Part shown: in pieces, positions 13,912-27,300 of the stretch | How positions within the stretch are numbered: the first letter of the stretch is position 1 | Layout of the letters: each line of letters starts with the position of its first letter | NCBI GenBank assembly: GCA_034509735.1 | Contig: JACGWO010000002.1 | Span: 51,457,115-51,521,114, forward strand | Length of the DNA stretch: 64,000 nucleotides | Direction of reading: 5' to 3' | DNA from: Sesamum alatum | Lineage: Eukaryota; Streptophyta; Magnoliopsida; Lamiales; Pedaliaceae | Made by a program: the position numbers and the translations under genes | The notes under the pieces: model-generated | What the model was told of the DNA's origin: nothing | Database searches by the model: none | Seen by the model: the letters and a program-made list of their open reading frames with translations, nothing else

Positions 13912-14960
13912 CTTTCAGTATATGTTATAAAGTAAAGTTAATAACAGCACTACAACTCTATTGATGTCAGCAATACTTGTGGAGCCTCTTCGTAGAAGCT
14001 CAAAATGACCCGAGATTTGGCCAACTAAGTCACTCGCTAAATATGGACACAACAACTTCTTAATGTTGATAGCGGGAACTGCAAAATGCTTTTGCATTTA
14101 AAGTAGAGCCTGCAAATGAAAATAGACCACACTTCAGTTGCTATTCATGCTACGAGTACGAACTATCATTTTGTGAAATCAAATATGAATATAAATATTT
14201 GAATTGGAACTAAAAGGAAATTTAAGGCATTGCCAAAAGGAACAGTAGAAGAGCAACAAATCCATTCACAATGTGTATGGAAACGAATTTTCACTGTGAC
14301 CAAATTCCTCAACTGATGAACTCTAAACCAGAAGCCATAGGATGTCCTACTTTAACTGACAGTCCATTCCAATCAGTCCCATACACAGATCAATCTCAGC
14401 CCCTACAACTATGTAGTTTCTGATGTATTCTTCTAATCTTTTCTTTCTTTCCTTCATTTTTCTCGGCAAGCTAGTCCGACTGATACTCTTACCCCTATTG
14501 ATCCGAAGAATTCCATAAGGAAAGAACTCAGAAACAATCAAACCCACAGCTCATCTCGGATAACCCTCCTCTCAAGAAGCAAACCAGCTCCTCTATTACA
14601 TAAGGAAGACATATTCAAGAATTTCTACCATTCAACAACAATCATAGCATCGAAGTCAGTCATCCAACAACTAGTTACCAACAAGCAAAATCTGTACACA
14701 CAGATCAAATACGCGCAGGTTAAGTCAACACCGCCGAAACGAAGCTAAAACAATCAAACGCAAAATCAAAACTAATAAGGAAACATTTCATTGCAACCCA
14801 ATACAATCAACACGAGAAGATTACACAATAATCCCACTCAGAGTGAATCAAAATACCTGCAAAAATAAAAATAAAAAAACAAAAATTGCAAAAAGGTGTT
14901 TCATCTGTGAGGGAAAAGGGTACCTTTACGACCATAGTTGCAACTCGCAAGTAATGACGT
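13912..14960 (-). promoter_or_regulatory. Probable GC1 5' leader with an intron
   Basis: Reading the minus strand, a first leader exon seems to end at 14924 with a good donor (AAG followed by gtaccc). A second seems to begin at 14109 after 'catttgcag'. The exon then runs through an upstream ORF into the GC1 start at 13911. The intron of about 810 bp would be entirely in the leader. A further ATG at 14933-14935 lies in the first leader exon. Transcript data are needed to confirm the splice. Confidence 0.5.
13915..14097 (-). promoter_or_regulatory. 60-codon upstream ORF in the GC1 leader
   Basis: An ATG at 14097, immediately preceded by an in-frame TAA, opens 60 codons that end at a TGA (13917-13915). 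After one AAG codon comes the GC1 ATG, in the same frame. The predicted peptide is not low-complexity: it begins MQKHFAVPAINIKK and has a hydrophobic end. It could repress translation of GC1, be a short conserved peptide, or extend GC1 by readthrough. I do not recognise it as a known family. Confidence 0.45.
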
Positions 14961-15303
14961 TTGATTCTGTTGCAATTTCGGTGTAAAGGGTATGTGCTTT
15001 AATAATTTAAGAGTTGAGCAGGAAAAAAAAGACCTATGAGAGAAGAGAACGTGCTTTGTTCTGTTGTACCTTTTGCTCTAAATGCATTTTCTTTTCTGTT
15101 TTTTCTGGTTGGTGGGGGCTATGCCTGTTGAGCTATTGGTGAAAAAACGCTTTTTACAGGATTGGTCCACTCTTATTACTTTCATTAAATTTTCCTTCAT
15201 TCAATTAATTGACATTTATAGGATAATTGCATTGTTCTCACGTCAAATTTAATATAATTACACCTAAATTTGGTGTGAATTGAGAAATTATATTTAATAT
15301 ATT

Positions 15304-15763
15304 GGATAAATTACAACTACCTCTTATGAGGTTTGGCATACTTATGAATACTTTTTTATTGTTTGAAAAATTACAAATACCCCCTTGTTTTTACTGTCGT
15401 CTGACAACTAGCTCAATCCATTAGTCACAGTTAGGTTTTCATATATTTTTTATAATAAACTGACTGAAATGCCCTTATACACTATATATTTAAAAAAAAT
15501 TCTGGAACTTTTTACTGATTAAGTGGGTTTTTTTATATAATTTTTCAAAATTTTCCATCCATCTCTTCTTTTTTTTTTAATACTTTCCCAAATTTTTCAA
15601 CAAAAAAAATAATAAAATTAAGCAAGGACAAAGTTCACAATTTCAGGCCTTCATAAGAATTACATAATTTCATCAAACATCAAGGGGGTATTCATAATTT
15701 TCAAACAACACGGGTGTCTTCGTAATTATACCAAATCTCATGGGAGCTATTTATAATTTACCC
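15304..15763. mobile_element. Foldback element (family B)
   Basis: The left end (ggataaattacaactacc then tgaggtttggca) and the right end (taccaaatctcatgggagct then aatttaccc) are inverted copies of each other over about 35 bases. The interior repeats the theme with inverted 'aaattacaaatacccccttg' and 'aagggggtattcataatttt'. At 460 bp it has no coding capacity and is probably a non-autonomous DNA transposon. Confidence 0.65.
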
Positions 15764-15769
15764 TAATAG

Positions 15770-16205
15770 CTTTGACGTTTGTTTGTCTCGTCAGACAAAT
15801 AGATCTTTCTGTTAATCAAAACTCACTGCTTTTGTTGATATTTAAAAAAATTGAATAAGGACTCACATTACCTCCAATTGACTTATTGCTGGTCAAATAA
15901 ATATATTATGACAAAACTATCCTTATAAGGACAAAAATATACATCGTCGCATGCATTTGATAATATATATATATATATATAAGAATAATTTGGTCAGAAA
16001 TATATTTCTTTGTCATGCAATAAGTCAATAATAAGTCAATCAGAGGTAAATATGATTTTTTTTTATATCAGTAAATTCTAACGAACGAATGATTTGTTTG
16101 TTAGAAGAAACAAACTCCAAATGTGTTAGATATAATTTTTTAAATTATAGAAATTTTACATGTAATTACACCTTATGAAATGACAGAGTAATTATCCTTT
16201 TTATA
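15770..16205. mobile_element. Diverged foldback element related to 22.4-22.9 kb
   Basis: The segment shares words in the same order with 22375-22918: 'ttgacttatt' with 'gctgg' or 'actgg', 'aactatccttata' or its variant, 'ataagtcaat' with 'agaggtaaat', and 'tgttagaagaaa' near the end. A TA microsatellite at about 15963-15980 interrupts it. Exact ends are unclear because it abuts the element ending at 15763. Confidence 0.5.
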
Positions 16206-16494
16206 TGTGGCCATTAATTAATATGAAATTATTGAGTACTTAATTGATATTTGACATTTTAATGAGTCGAACAATATATTTAATAATTTATATTGAATAG
16301 GAGTTATTGGTGCACATGTTGTGAAGTTTTGTCGTATTTTCTAAGTTTTGAGGGTCATGTTCTTGATTTTTTTTTTCCGTATTTATCATCAATTAATCTA
16401 TTGCCGATCAAAAAAAATATTTTTCAATCAAATTATTTATATAAAGGTGAAGAATATATTCTCACATACATTAAACTTGTACAGATGTATAAGA

Positions 16495-16715
16495 GTAGCT
16501 TATTCAAAAAAATATTAATAAGTCAATCAAGGATAAATAAGAATTTTAATTCCTTTTTCTTTTATGCTAATATCAATAAATTCAATAAATTTTAACTAAT
16601 TAAAATATTTATATATTAGACGAAAATAAACATCCATGATACTACATATAATTTTTTAAATTATAAAAATATTTACGCATAATTATATTAAAGGTCAGGA
16701 AAGGTCGGGCTATTT
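16495..16715. repeat. Partial copy of the same foldback family
   Basis: The sequence 'ataagtcaatcaaggataaa', then 'ttttaactaattaaaatatt', 'tagacgaaaataaac' and 'ataattttttaaattataaa' follow the order of the right half of the copy at 15.77-16.2 kb. It appears to be a truncated copy of that family. Confidence 0.45.
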
Positions 16716-17050
16716 CTCCCATTTTTATATATACATCCATCGGTTCAATGAATAGTGTTGGACCATTTGGTCGAGTTTAGCACGTGGACTAACACATTTT
16801 CGAAGCAATAAATTTAATCCGGTCTATATTATGTGCCAATATAATTAAATATTGTTATACGCATAAATTATTTACCATATTTTTCAATCCATTTTCCAAC
16901 AAATAGAATAATTACGATCTGCAATAAATCTTGTCGTAAAAGTCAAAATCGCCAACCACCATGACCTAATTCATGACTAAAAATGTCAAACAAAAAAAAA
17001 TATTCTTTTTTTCCTCTTTCAATAATTGTAAACTAGATAGGGGAAAATAA

Positions 17051-17390
17051 TATTTTTGGTTCAGTAACTTAAGATTTTTTTACTTTTTGTCTCATTGATT
17101 ATGAGATTCTCACTTTTAATTTATAAAAAAGTAGTACTTTTGGTCCCATGATGCATTTTCGTTAGATATTTAACAAAAAATGACATATGACCATTAAGTG
17201 TATGAGACTAAAAGTGCTATCTCTTATAAGTTATGAGATCAAAAGTGAGAATTGTGTAATCAATATAATCAAAAGTATAAAGATCTTAAAAATGCCACGT
17301 GATATTTTTTTATTTGACTAAAAGTACTACTTCTTAAAAATTATGAGATAAAAATTAAGAATCTCGTAACAAATTGAACCAAAAACGAAG
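17051..17390. mobile_element. Foldback element with inverted arms of about 90 bp
   Basis: The left arm reads tttttggttcagtaactt and later gtagtacttttggtc. The right arm carries the inverse, gactaaaagtactacttc and later aaattgaaccaaaaa. The arms surround a short centre with further 'tgagactaaaagtgctat' repeats. It encodes nothing and is a typical plant MITE-like foldback. Confidence 0.6.
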
Positions 17391-17914
17391 AGATTCTAAA
17401 TTACACACTGATAAGTGTTAATTCCCATATAGATATATATTTAAAGTCTTACTATGTGGAATAAAGATTTGTAACTTTAATTTTCTTGTTGAAAAAAGAA
17501 AATGGATTTCTTTTTCCCTTCCTCCTCGTGAAAATGATAAAGACAGAACATTAATAAAACAGAGGGTCCTGATTTAAAATCTTGTTTTGTCTGAGTGGAA
17601 ACTGATTGGATTTATTTATGTAGATTTGGACAGTTGCACAATTTAGGATTTCTCCCCTAAATCTGCACATGAATCCTTATCCATCTCCCAATTTATGTCT
17701 GCCCTTTCTCATATATATATATATATATGTGGCACAGTAGTAGTACCCACCACCGCAATTATGATGACAATGACTCATCCCCACATGCCAAAAAACTTGT
17801 TAAAAACCATAATTCCCATCGTTATTAGTTATTAGGGGTAATCATATTTCCACCATTCATTTATAGTTTTTTTACACAAATTATTTATGCCTTTTAAGTT
17901 TCAATTATATGATT

Positions 17915-18645
17915 AACTTTTTTTAATTGAATCTCTATATAAAATTACACCTTTTAATAATTAATACATTAATACAATTAGTTACTAGATTATAAGTTTA
18001 AATTAAAAAGAAGTACACTTGTATAAATTATTTGAAATTATTAAAATTAAAAGATTATTTATACTTTATTTTTATTTATAACTAAATTTTATTAATAAAT
18101 TATAATTCAAAATAGTTTATGTATTTTTATACAAATCATGTTAGAATTAGTAAATAAATTATTTATTTATTAGAAATACATTTAATTTATTAAAATTGTT
18201 ATTTTCTTAAAAAAAAATATATCCCTTCTTCCCCAACCCCACCCCCAACGCCCACATGCGCCACCGCCCTATTGCCGCTTGCTCCCTCCCCGTCGCCTCC
18301 CCGCCTGATCGGAGCCCCTCTTCCGCCTTCACCCGCCCTTGCCACCACCTGGGTTCTGCGCTCCTTTGCCTTTGCCTGCCATCTAAATATATATGTATGT
18401 ATAAATCTATACATATCTGTACGTTTATATATGTATAATTTATTAATTTCAGTAAAATTTAGTTATAAATAAAAATAGAGGAATTTTTAATTGTAAGAAT
18501 TTAAAATAATTTATACAAGTGTGATAATTTTTTAATTTAAATTTATAACATAGTATTAATTTTTATTGATATATTAATTAAATAATTTAATATTTTAATT
18601 ATTAAAAGGTGTAATTTTATATAGAGATTCAATAAAAAATATAAA
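17915..18645. mobile_element. Large foldback element with a GC-rich insert
   Basis: Long AT-rich inverted arms face each other. For example, 17925-17965 (ttgaatctctatataaaatt then acaccttttaataatt) is matched in reverse at about 18595-18635, and 18060-18095 (tttatttataactaaatttt) is matched in reverse at about 18445-18480. Between the arms, roughly 18225-18385, lies a C-rich, GC-rich stretch quite unlike its surroundings. It may be a captured fragment of genic DNA, as in Pack-type elements. Reading frames in the insert are proline-, arginine- or glycine-rich and not recognisable as a protein. Confidence 0.6.
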
Positions 18646-18699
18646 TAAAATAATTTAAATTTAATTTTAAATTAAAAATTAGTATAAATAATAAAAAAT

Positions 18700-21600
18700 A
18701 TATATAGGGTCATACAAACATTACTTTGACACCCCCTTCTATCTTTGGTAATTACAGAAACACCCTTGAAGGCATTTTTATTATTAAAAAATTATATTAA
18801 AATTTGACCGGATAGACAATTTTTAATAACCAATCTATTGACTAACAATTGTTACGAGTCAATAAAATCTTGATCAAGTGATAAAATTAAAAGTATCAGA
18901 ATAATATATTATGGTTCAAGTCATATAAATGCTGGTGTTCGATTGCTCATCAGCTTTCATAATGTTATTAATTTCTTGTGAAGGTTTTCATGAGTTTGAT
19001 GTATTTATTAATCAGTGTATGATATATGACATACCGACTAATATAGTAATAAATTGTATTCATCAAGCGGATTGTATACTGATTCGGATCCAACCTGACT
19101 CGGCAATACATCTACTTATTTTCTGGAAAATTCGACATTAACATCAACATTTGCTTTTTGAAAATTCAAATTCTTTTAATATTTATAAGCTCATAAGATT
19201 GTCAGCACAAGACATGGACAAAAAACAGATAAGAACGAAAAATACATCCAAAGCAAGACATCATTGGATTTGGATTCGGTTTAAAGTCCTGATCCGACCC
19301 GAATTTAACCTGATATTGTTATTGTAAAATGAGATATGGGTGCAGGTGCAGCCCACTATGGAAACTTATCCAGTGTGATCTCATAAGCCCATATTAAAAT
19401 ATGAAACCCATATTTCACTTTATATACAAACCACGTGTATAAAATTTATATTTTTTGTATGGTAAAAAAACGTATATATGTAAATACAAAATAGACACGT
19501 TAAACTGAAAGCATCAACTATGCTCTTATTTAAATAGTCTCTTCAGATTATATTTTGTCACATTTAAAAAAATATAATTATTTTTATTTAATTTAGATTA
19601 ATAAAGTGTATACTGGGTTATTTACCAATTTATCTCTCTGTTTTTTTAAGAATTGAATTCTTAATAATCTTTTATTTGTACTAAAAACATAATTATCTGG
19701 TATCTTGAAAGGGTCAACAAATAGTTTAAAATAAGAAATTTGAATTACAAAAACAACCATTTTTAAACTAGAATAAATCTTTTTTCCCTTTAAAAAAATG
19801 CTAATAAAGTTTGTCATTACATACTCTTTTCAAACAAAAAACAACTACTCCTTTTAGTTAAAGTCATCAGTTTCCTGCTCAGACCAATAATGAGTTAAAG
19901 GAACGGTAACTTTTTTCTTAAAAGAGACACAAAAACAATCTTGACACAGCAGTTTTGCTTCAAAAATAAGTCATTTCTTTTTGTCTTATGGTTTTCAAAA
20001 TTGAATTCATGATCTCTTTGCCACTACATCCAAATACAGCTTTCCCTCTCATTGGATTTTGAATGAATATAACGTCTTTTTCACTTTTTTCTCCTTTCGA
20101 AAACGAACTTTTTTTTATAGTAAATAATGAAAAATTTACTATAATATTTGATTGTATATATACTGGGTTAATGTATAATATTTGTTTACATGTTGCATCC
20201 TTGATCAAAAAAAAAAGTTTACATGTTGCGTTGATTGCTTGTTTTGAATGGTAATTTTGATTGTTCTGCACCTGAATACATTAATCATAAACGGTTTCTT
20301 TCTTTATTCCTATGTTTTAAAGAATTTTCATGTAAACGTAAAGAAAAATTTACTTATGCTTGAAAAGTAAAAAGGAAATAGTATTTCATATAGTTATACT
20401 ATCTCCATTCTAAATTTATTTATCTCGAATTTTCGTGAATATTTTAAATTAAAACTTTATTGTATAAATAATTATTTAATTATCCTTTTGATTAGAATAT
20501 AGATGCGATGTCTCTAGCTCTCAGCCTCTATCTTCAAGGACAATACAACTTTTAAGCATGAGAAAGTAATATATTAGCGAGTGATGAATTTGTTATTTTT
20601 GGAAAAATAGACCATCATTTGGGCATAAGCGCCTTTAGGTTTTACTTTTATCTTTAGGGTCCATTAGATTCAAACCAAAATGTTGAACTATGAACCTTTT
20701 GCATTTAACATTATTTACCTACAACTTAACGTAATTTCTAAGAATATTTAGTTGAAAATTTCAGATAAAATACCCAAAAATAAACTCTATAAATTAACTC
20801 TTTTCGTTGTTTTTTGTTTGCCACACATTATTTTCGGGCAACAAAAGCAAGCTTACAACAAACTTAAAGAAAATAATAAAATATAGTTGAAATTACACAA
20901 TTAAGTTGTAAATCGATGAAAACTTAAATTATATATATAGTCACTCTAAGATAGGTTGTACTTCGGTGTGCTCAAGTTTGGTCGATCTCCAAAAAATGGA
21001 CCCCATATTATGAATAATACGAACCTCTTAATTAGGATCGGCCAATTTTAGGAGTAATAAATACATATATATATATATATATATTAGAAAAAGAGAAATG
21101 AAAGTCTGCATTGCTTCTAGTAGCTATTATTTGTATATATGTTAATGTGCATTGCAATTATGCTACATTGATATATATATATGAAACGAAAATTTAATAA
21201 AGAACAAACTGCATCTACTTTTTATTTAAAAAATTAATACTTCATATGATTTATCCATCATTGAATTGCCCTCATTGAGAAAAAATCTTTACCTTGCCTA
21301 AAAATGCTCCAATCCAACGTCTAAATGTGCAAATAAGCTTGTAACCTAAATAGCCTTACGAAAAGCAAATGATAATTTACTACTATGTTGTTTCAAGAAT
21401 ACGACGTATCACCAATCATGTTCTCAGATTTTCACTTATATTCTCACTTGTCCCTAGTATGCAAAACGTCGATCAACAACGCAAGCACCCCAAAATGTTG
21501 TCCTTTTCCTCAAAGCTTGGACCAATTAATATAAGAAAAATAAAAAATATTCATTGCCTAAATAGCCTAATGATAACAAAACAATATGAATTACAAATAA

Positions 21601-22374
21601 TACAATTAAAATTTCCCATTTTCATAAATGTGATGTGGGGTCCTAGTTAGGTGAATATGTGGAGCCATGGATCACCTAATTTTTAAATTTTCACCTACTT
21701 CGGTTAAGGCTATGAATTTATAGACATTATGTTTCTCTAAGGAGAATATTATTATTAAGGTGAATGACGTCGTCCTATTAAATCATAATTCAAGTAAGCC
21801 AAAAAATATTATAGTAGAAAATTCTTAAATGCATCAAATAAGTAGCATGTGCATGAACAAATTAGTTATATTATGTTCATACCCCAAAATTAATGTTCAT
21901 GTACCAAACAACACTCTACACTTTCTCGGAATTTTTGTTACCAGAACATTGTAATTCTTAATTCCACCTTTGCTACTGTTCAAATATTCTACCGCAAATT
22001 TGTCTTGCATCACGTATTGGACGTATTTTACCTGTATAAAAATTATGTGCATAAAAAATTCAAGTTATCTATATAATTAAGAAAATAATTTATGTATAAA
22101 TGCAACAATGACTTAAAAAAGATCTGTTTGTCTTTGCAAATTATGATTTGACAGCTCTTTTAAGTACTTTGGTCTCATTTTATCACCCCACGTCAAAATT
22201 GATGTAGAGTGCACAAACTACAATATAAAAGATGGATACAATGATAATTAAATATGTGAAAAGATGGATTATAACTTGTTTTTGAATAATATTATGGAGA
22301 AAGAATTACATGGGTGATGATTATTTTCAAGTTGCTATCACTTTGCTCTGCATCAAGATTGTGATTTTTTTTCC
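18700..22374. other. Gene-free AT-rich intergenic region
   Basis: I see no gene on either strand. Open frames are short with random-looking composition. TA microsatellites occur near 21065-21085 and 21171-21181. No clear transposon ends were recognised. Confidence 0.55.
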
Positions 22375-22918
22375 GGATAATTACCCACCCCTCATTTGAG
22401 ATTTGGTGTGATTAAACGTAAACACTCTGTGGTTAGAAAAATTATATCTAATACTCTTAAGTTTGCTTCTATACAATAATAGGTTCCTCTAATAGTCAAA
22501 ATTCACCAGATTTATTGCTATCATCATAAAAGACTGAATGAAAATTGATATGTACCAAAGATTGACTTATTACTGGATTATTGTAGGTCAAACAAATCTT
22601 TTTTTATAGTCAAACTATCTTTATATATCTTCACGCGTTAATGCATGTGTAGGGGTATATTTTCATCGTTATAAGAGTAGTTTAGGCAGAAAATATTCGT
22701 TTGACCTGTAACAAGTCAGCAATAAGCCAATCGAGGGTAAATGTCGATTTTTTTTAGGCTTTTTGTTACTTATCAACAAGTTTAGTGAATTTTGACTAAC
22801 GGAGGAACCTATTTATTAGAAGAAAGCAAACCTTAGGGGTATTGGATGTAATTTTTCAAACCACAGGGGGTCTATATAAAATTACACCAAATCTCATAGG
22901 AGGGGGTAGGATTATTCC
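22375..22918. mobile_element. Foldback element (complete copy, 544 bp)
   Basis: The left end ggataattacccacccctca then tttgagatttggtgtgatt is answered at the right by attacaccaaatctcatagg then gggggtaggattattcc. The interior also folds back: 'cttattactgg' and 'aggtcaaacaaat' face 'atattcgtttgacctg' and 'aagtcagcaataagccaat'. It shares its TIR word (gatttggt) with the element at 15304-15763 and its interior with 15.77-16.2 kb. Confidence 0.65.
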
Positions 22919-24356
22919 TTTTTCTTTTTCTTGAAAATACATCAATATTTCAAAATCAACCAACATACTATTATTACAACATTCAATATGTCATCAATAT
23001 TTCTAAATTGACCAACAAATTCAAAGTAAATAAAAAAGCAACACACTACTATTGAAAGTAAATTAAATATCTATATTCGTAGGACTCGAGCTCACAATCT
23101 TAACCTCACTTCTCTGACAAAGAATTATTGATGATTATAACTTATGTTTACCGAGGCATTGTAGTAATAAATAATACAATAATGTAGATTTGTAGACAAG
23201 TCCACTCTCTTACTGTGCAAGAACCAACATCTTATTTGAAATAACTGTCCTTCATCAAAGTAGTTGCCATCTTTAAAACTATGCAAGCCCCAACAAATTT
23301 AAAGTCCATCAACTCTCTACCTAACTCAATTCATACATTGACTCTCAACATTAATTATATAATTAGCTACTAATAATCATGTTTAATTAACTCAATATTT
23401 ACTAAAATTATCAATATAATTTGACAGTATTCTAATAAAGTTTTCCACAAAAGGGTGTATGGAATGAGAATAGCAAATTATGCATAATTGTTGTCTCTTT
23501 ATCAATATCAACTTATTTGGGATAAATTATATCCATGCACGTGAACAAAATCTAAATAATGTAAATGAGAATCCAGAATTAAAGTTTTGAATTGCTAAGT
23601 TGAGAATATTAATTAAGAAGTTTGGTAAGTTTGTAAATAACTTTATTTTTCCCGCACATAAATATTATTATGTCTAATTAGAGTTACTTTGAACGAGTTT
23701 TTAAATAATTTAAATGTTAGTTATTAGGAAAAATTATATATATATATATATATATTTAAATAACTTCAACCAAACGCCCTATAAATCCATATCCTCCCAT
23801 GGGAAAAGCTTCAAGACCCACTTCAAAAATTCACCCGTTGGTTAACCCTAATTTTCACATGAAATCTAATTCCAATTTACTCAAAATTGATAAAGGGTAG
23901 AATCGTAAAACTAGCAGCATTGGGGCTGATACTTCGTCGTCCCTACGGCTATGGATCGTTTTTCAATATAATATTCATATTTTGAATGGGAGTCCCAAAG
24001 CCTGAAAGTAGACGTTGGCCCTTTTTGGCACTTGTCAGCAGTTACCTTACAACCTTGAAAATCAAATTCTTGCATTACTACTACACACACAGCAGCATCA
24101 GGGAGTGACAGAGAATAAAATCAGTGTGCCCACAAGCCGTCTTTGTCAAATCACCCTCCACGCCGTTCAAAAACTCGTGTCTTTTTTGAAAATTTTACCT
24201 TTTGAACTCTTTGCTAGCGGTAAAGATTGAATCTTGGCAGTGGGATTAATGGGTTTTGATAAGCCCATTTTGCAAACAGGAGGTATCAGCCTGAGGCGTT
24301 GTTTTCTTGAACAGAATTAGTGTATTGCATTTCTGGGTCATCTTTTGTTGTTTAAG
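22919..24356. other. Intergenic DNA, then RopGEF promoter and leader
   Basis: From about 22.9 to 23.75 kb I see only AT-rich DNA with a TA microsatellite at about 23737-23754. From about 23.8 kb composition becomes more balanced; 'aaccctaa' at about 23845 is a telo-box-like word often seen near plant promoters. The 24.0-24.35 kb stretch is probably the 5' leader of RopGEF. No TATA box is convincingly placed. Confidence 0.4.
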
Positions 24357-27300
24357 ATGGACAGTGTAGCTGAGAAGAGCAAGAATAAAGATGGGTCTGA
24401 GTCGGTTAGTGGTGGCTCGATGACAGAGTCAAGAGAGAGCAGCCGAAGCACGAGCAGTGATAGCAGATCGAGTTCTGATAATTCTTCTCCAGCTCGATTG
24501 GGGTGGCCTCTAGGAAAGCCTGCCAATTGTTTGAAAAATGGCTTATGTGAAGGGAAAAGCAAATCCCGTTTGAATGTTGAGAGCGCTGATGATGAGTCTA
24601 AGTTAAAGAAGCAGGGTCCAAAAGCTTCGGGTGAGTTATGTCTTTGATTGTCTTCTTACTTTTTCTTTTCTTTTCTTTCAATTTTGAAGTTAAGATAGCT
24701 TAATTTTACTTTTGCTGAAAAAGGGAACATTTCAAAAACATAAAGTAAAAGAAAAAACTTAACAGACAAATGATCTGATATTCTGTGTGTTTGTGGTTCT
24801 TTAATTTGGTTTTATGATAAATTAACATCTTAATTTGAATTTGATTTCGTTCGAAATTGAGGAGGTTAACATTCACCAGTCTGGAGGTCAGGGTCAATAG
24901 TATATAGTGATGTCAATCAATCTCTAAGTAGAATGAGAATTAACATAAAATCAAAGAAACATCGTTGGTACATATGAATTGGTAGTAGGGGCAAAACGGT
25001 CCTTTAAAGATTATGGTATTTAGTTATACCACACCACTTCGTTTGCCTTGAAGTTGCACTATTCTGACAAGTGCAGCTGTTTGAATTTCATAGAAATACA
25101 GATGATGAAAGAGCGGTTTGCAAAGTTGTTGCTTGGTGAAGATATGTCTGGAAGTGGTAAAGGAGTTTGCCCGGCATTGACCATATCAAATGCCATCACC
25201 AACCTATGTGGTAAAAGACTTAAAATTCCTCTTGTTTTTGAGACATTAAAGGTGCTCTATGCTGTGTTAATGACTTAGTGCAGCCTTTACATGTAGCTAC
25301 TGTGTTTGGCCAACTGTGGAGATTGGAACCATTGCCGTCTGAAAAGAAATCCATGTGGAAAAGAGAGATGGAATGGCTTCTTTCTGTGAGTGATCATATT
25401 GTTGAACGGACGCCTTGTTGGCAAACCTTTTCTGATGGAAGTAGACTTGAGGTAATTTCGGCTTCGTCTTTAAGAGCATTTGCTGTTGAAGTTTTCTATA
25501 AGTTTCAGGTTCATGTGTACTTCCTCATCCTCAAAGGAAGCAAACCAAGTTTTCTGCCTGAAATTTCCTGGAGTTCAGTTGTTTCAGTTTTCTTAAATCC
25601 AGCTCCTTTTCTTCTCGAATCACAGATACTTGACAATCTAAGTGAGAGCTTTCGTCGTCTGCAACTTTTGACGGAATCATATGTTGTTTCATGTGATATT
25701 TTCTTGTAGTGAAACTCAATTTCTTTTGGAAATGAGAGAACCTGAGTTATACAACTGTTCTTTTACCACATTATTTATGCTTTCTACCTTTTCAGGTGAT
25801 GACTTCTCGAACAAGATCGGATCTATCTATTAATCTGCCAGCTCTCCGCAAACTTGATAATATGCTACTTGTAAGAGTTATTTTTCGTCAGTTTATTTCT
25901 GTTATGAATGTGAATCTTATATCCCATCCTCCCAATTTGCAGGAAATACTGGATGGATTTACCAATACGGAATTTTGGTATGTCGATCAAGGCATAGTAG
26001 CACCAGAAGCTGATGGATCCATCTCTTTTCAGAAATCTATCCAACGGCAGGAGGAGAAATGGTGGCTGCCTGTGCCACGTGTTCCTCCCGGTGGTCTCCC
26101 CGAGGCCACGAGAAGGCAATTAAATCACAAACGTGAATCTGCAAGTCAGATTCTTAAAGCTGCTACGGCCATTAATAGCATTGCTTTATCTGAGATGGAA
26201 GTTCCAGAATCGTACTTGGAAACTCTTCCAAAGGTATGATATCATCTAAGTTAGCCTTTCAATAGCAAACAATTGAAGAAAAATTCTGATAGAATATCAA
26301 ATAAAATTGTCGCGATGCTGCTGATTTCACCTATGTAAATATGCTACAATGTTGCACTGATATGATGCTATGCAATGCTTCAAAAAGTTTCAGTTGCAGT
26401 GTAGGTTGGATTCAAATATATGGAAAATTTCATGTTTTCTTCAAGAAATATGCCGCTTTCCATAATATACAGAAATCATTGTAAAGATGTAGAATTTGTA
26501 AATCTAGCTAACATTCAATTAGATAGTAAATACTTATAGTACTAATTCACTTTTGTGGGATGGCGATTGGAATTTGTAGAAAATTAGACTTCTTCACTTG
26601 CAAGTATGTTTAGCTGCTTTCTCGCTGCATATCTATCTATATATTGACACGAAGTGTTTCAAAATTAGAATGGGAGAGCCTGTCTTGGGGATGTTATCTA
26701 CCGTTACATCACTTCAGAGCATTTCTCCTCGGAGTGCTTGCTCGATTGCCTTGATCTGTCTTCCGAACATGCCGCTCTTGAGATAGCAAACCGCGTGGAG
26801 GCAGCAATCTACGTCTGGCGTAAACGACAACATCCCAAGCCTCCATCTCAACCAAACCATTGTGCTGCCAAATCGTCCTGGGAGATTGTTAGGGATCTCA
26901 TGATATATGGCGACAAGAGGGAACTGCTTGCTGAAAGAGCTGAAAACCTCCTGCTATCCTTGAAACAACGTTTCCCGTGCCTCACGCAAACTACTTTAGA
27001 TGCTAGCAAAATACAGTGCAACAAGGTATATGTCTATTAGTATAATTTAAGAATGATTGCGTAAATACCCCTTGAGGTCTGCGCACATTACAAAAAGCCC
27101 CTTGGTTTTGAAAATAACACTACACCCGTTGCAATCGTGTATTATATTACAAATTCTCCCTGAAGATTGGATGGCCAGGGGGAATATGTAATGTAAACAT
27201 ACCTTACGGGTTTCATGTACTTTTTCAGATTGGCAGTTTTTTTTTTTCAGAATATGCATAAACATCAAACATCAAGTTTGTCTGTGTAATTATCTTGATA

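Noticed and set aside
18199..18472. Arginine/glycine- or proline-rich open frames in the GC-rich patch on both strands
   Set aside because: They overlap each other in different frames and stem from the biased composition of the insert in a foldback element. No start context, splice pattern or domain is seen.
24345..24356. RopGEF start at a TTG before the ATG
   Set aside because: TTG is not a normal start in plants; ATG at 24357 gives MDSVAEKSK and is kept.
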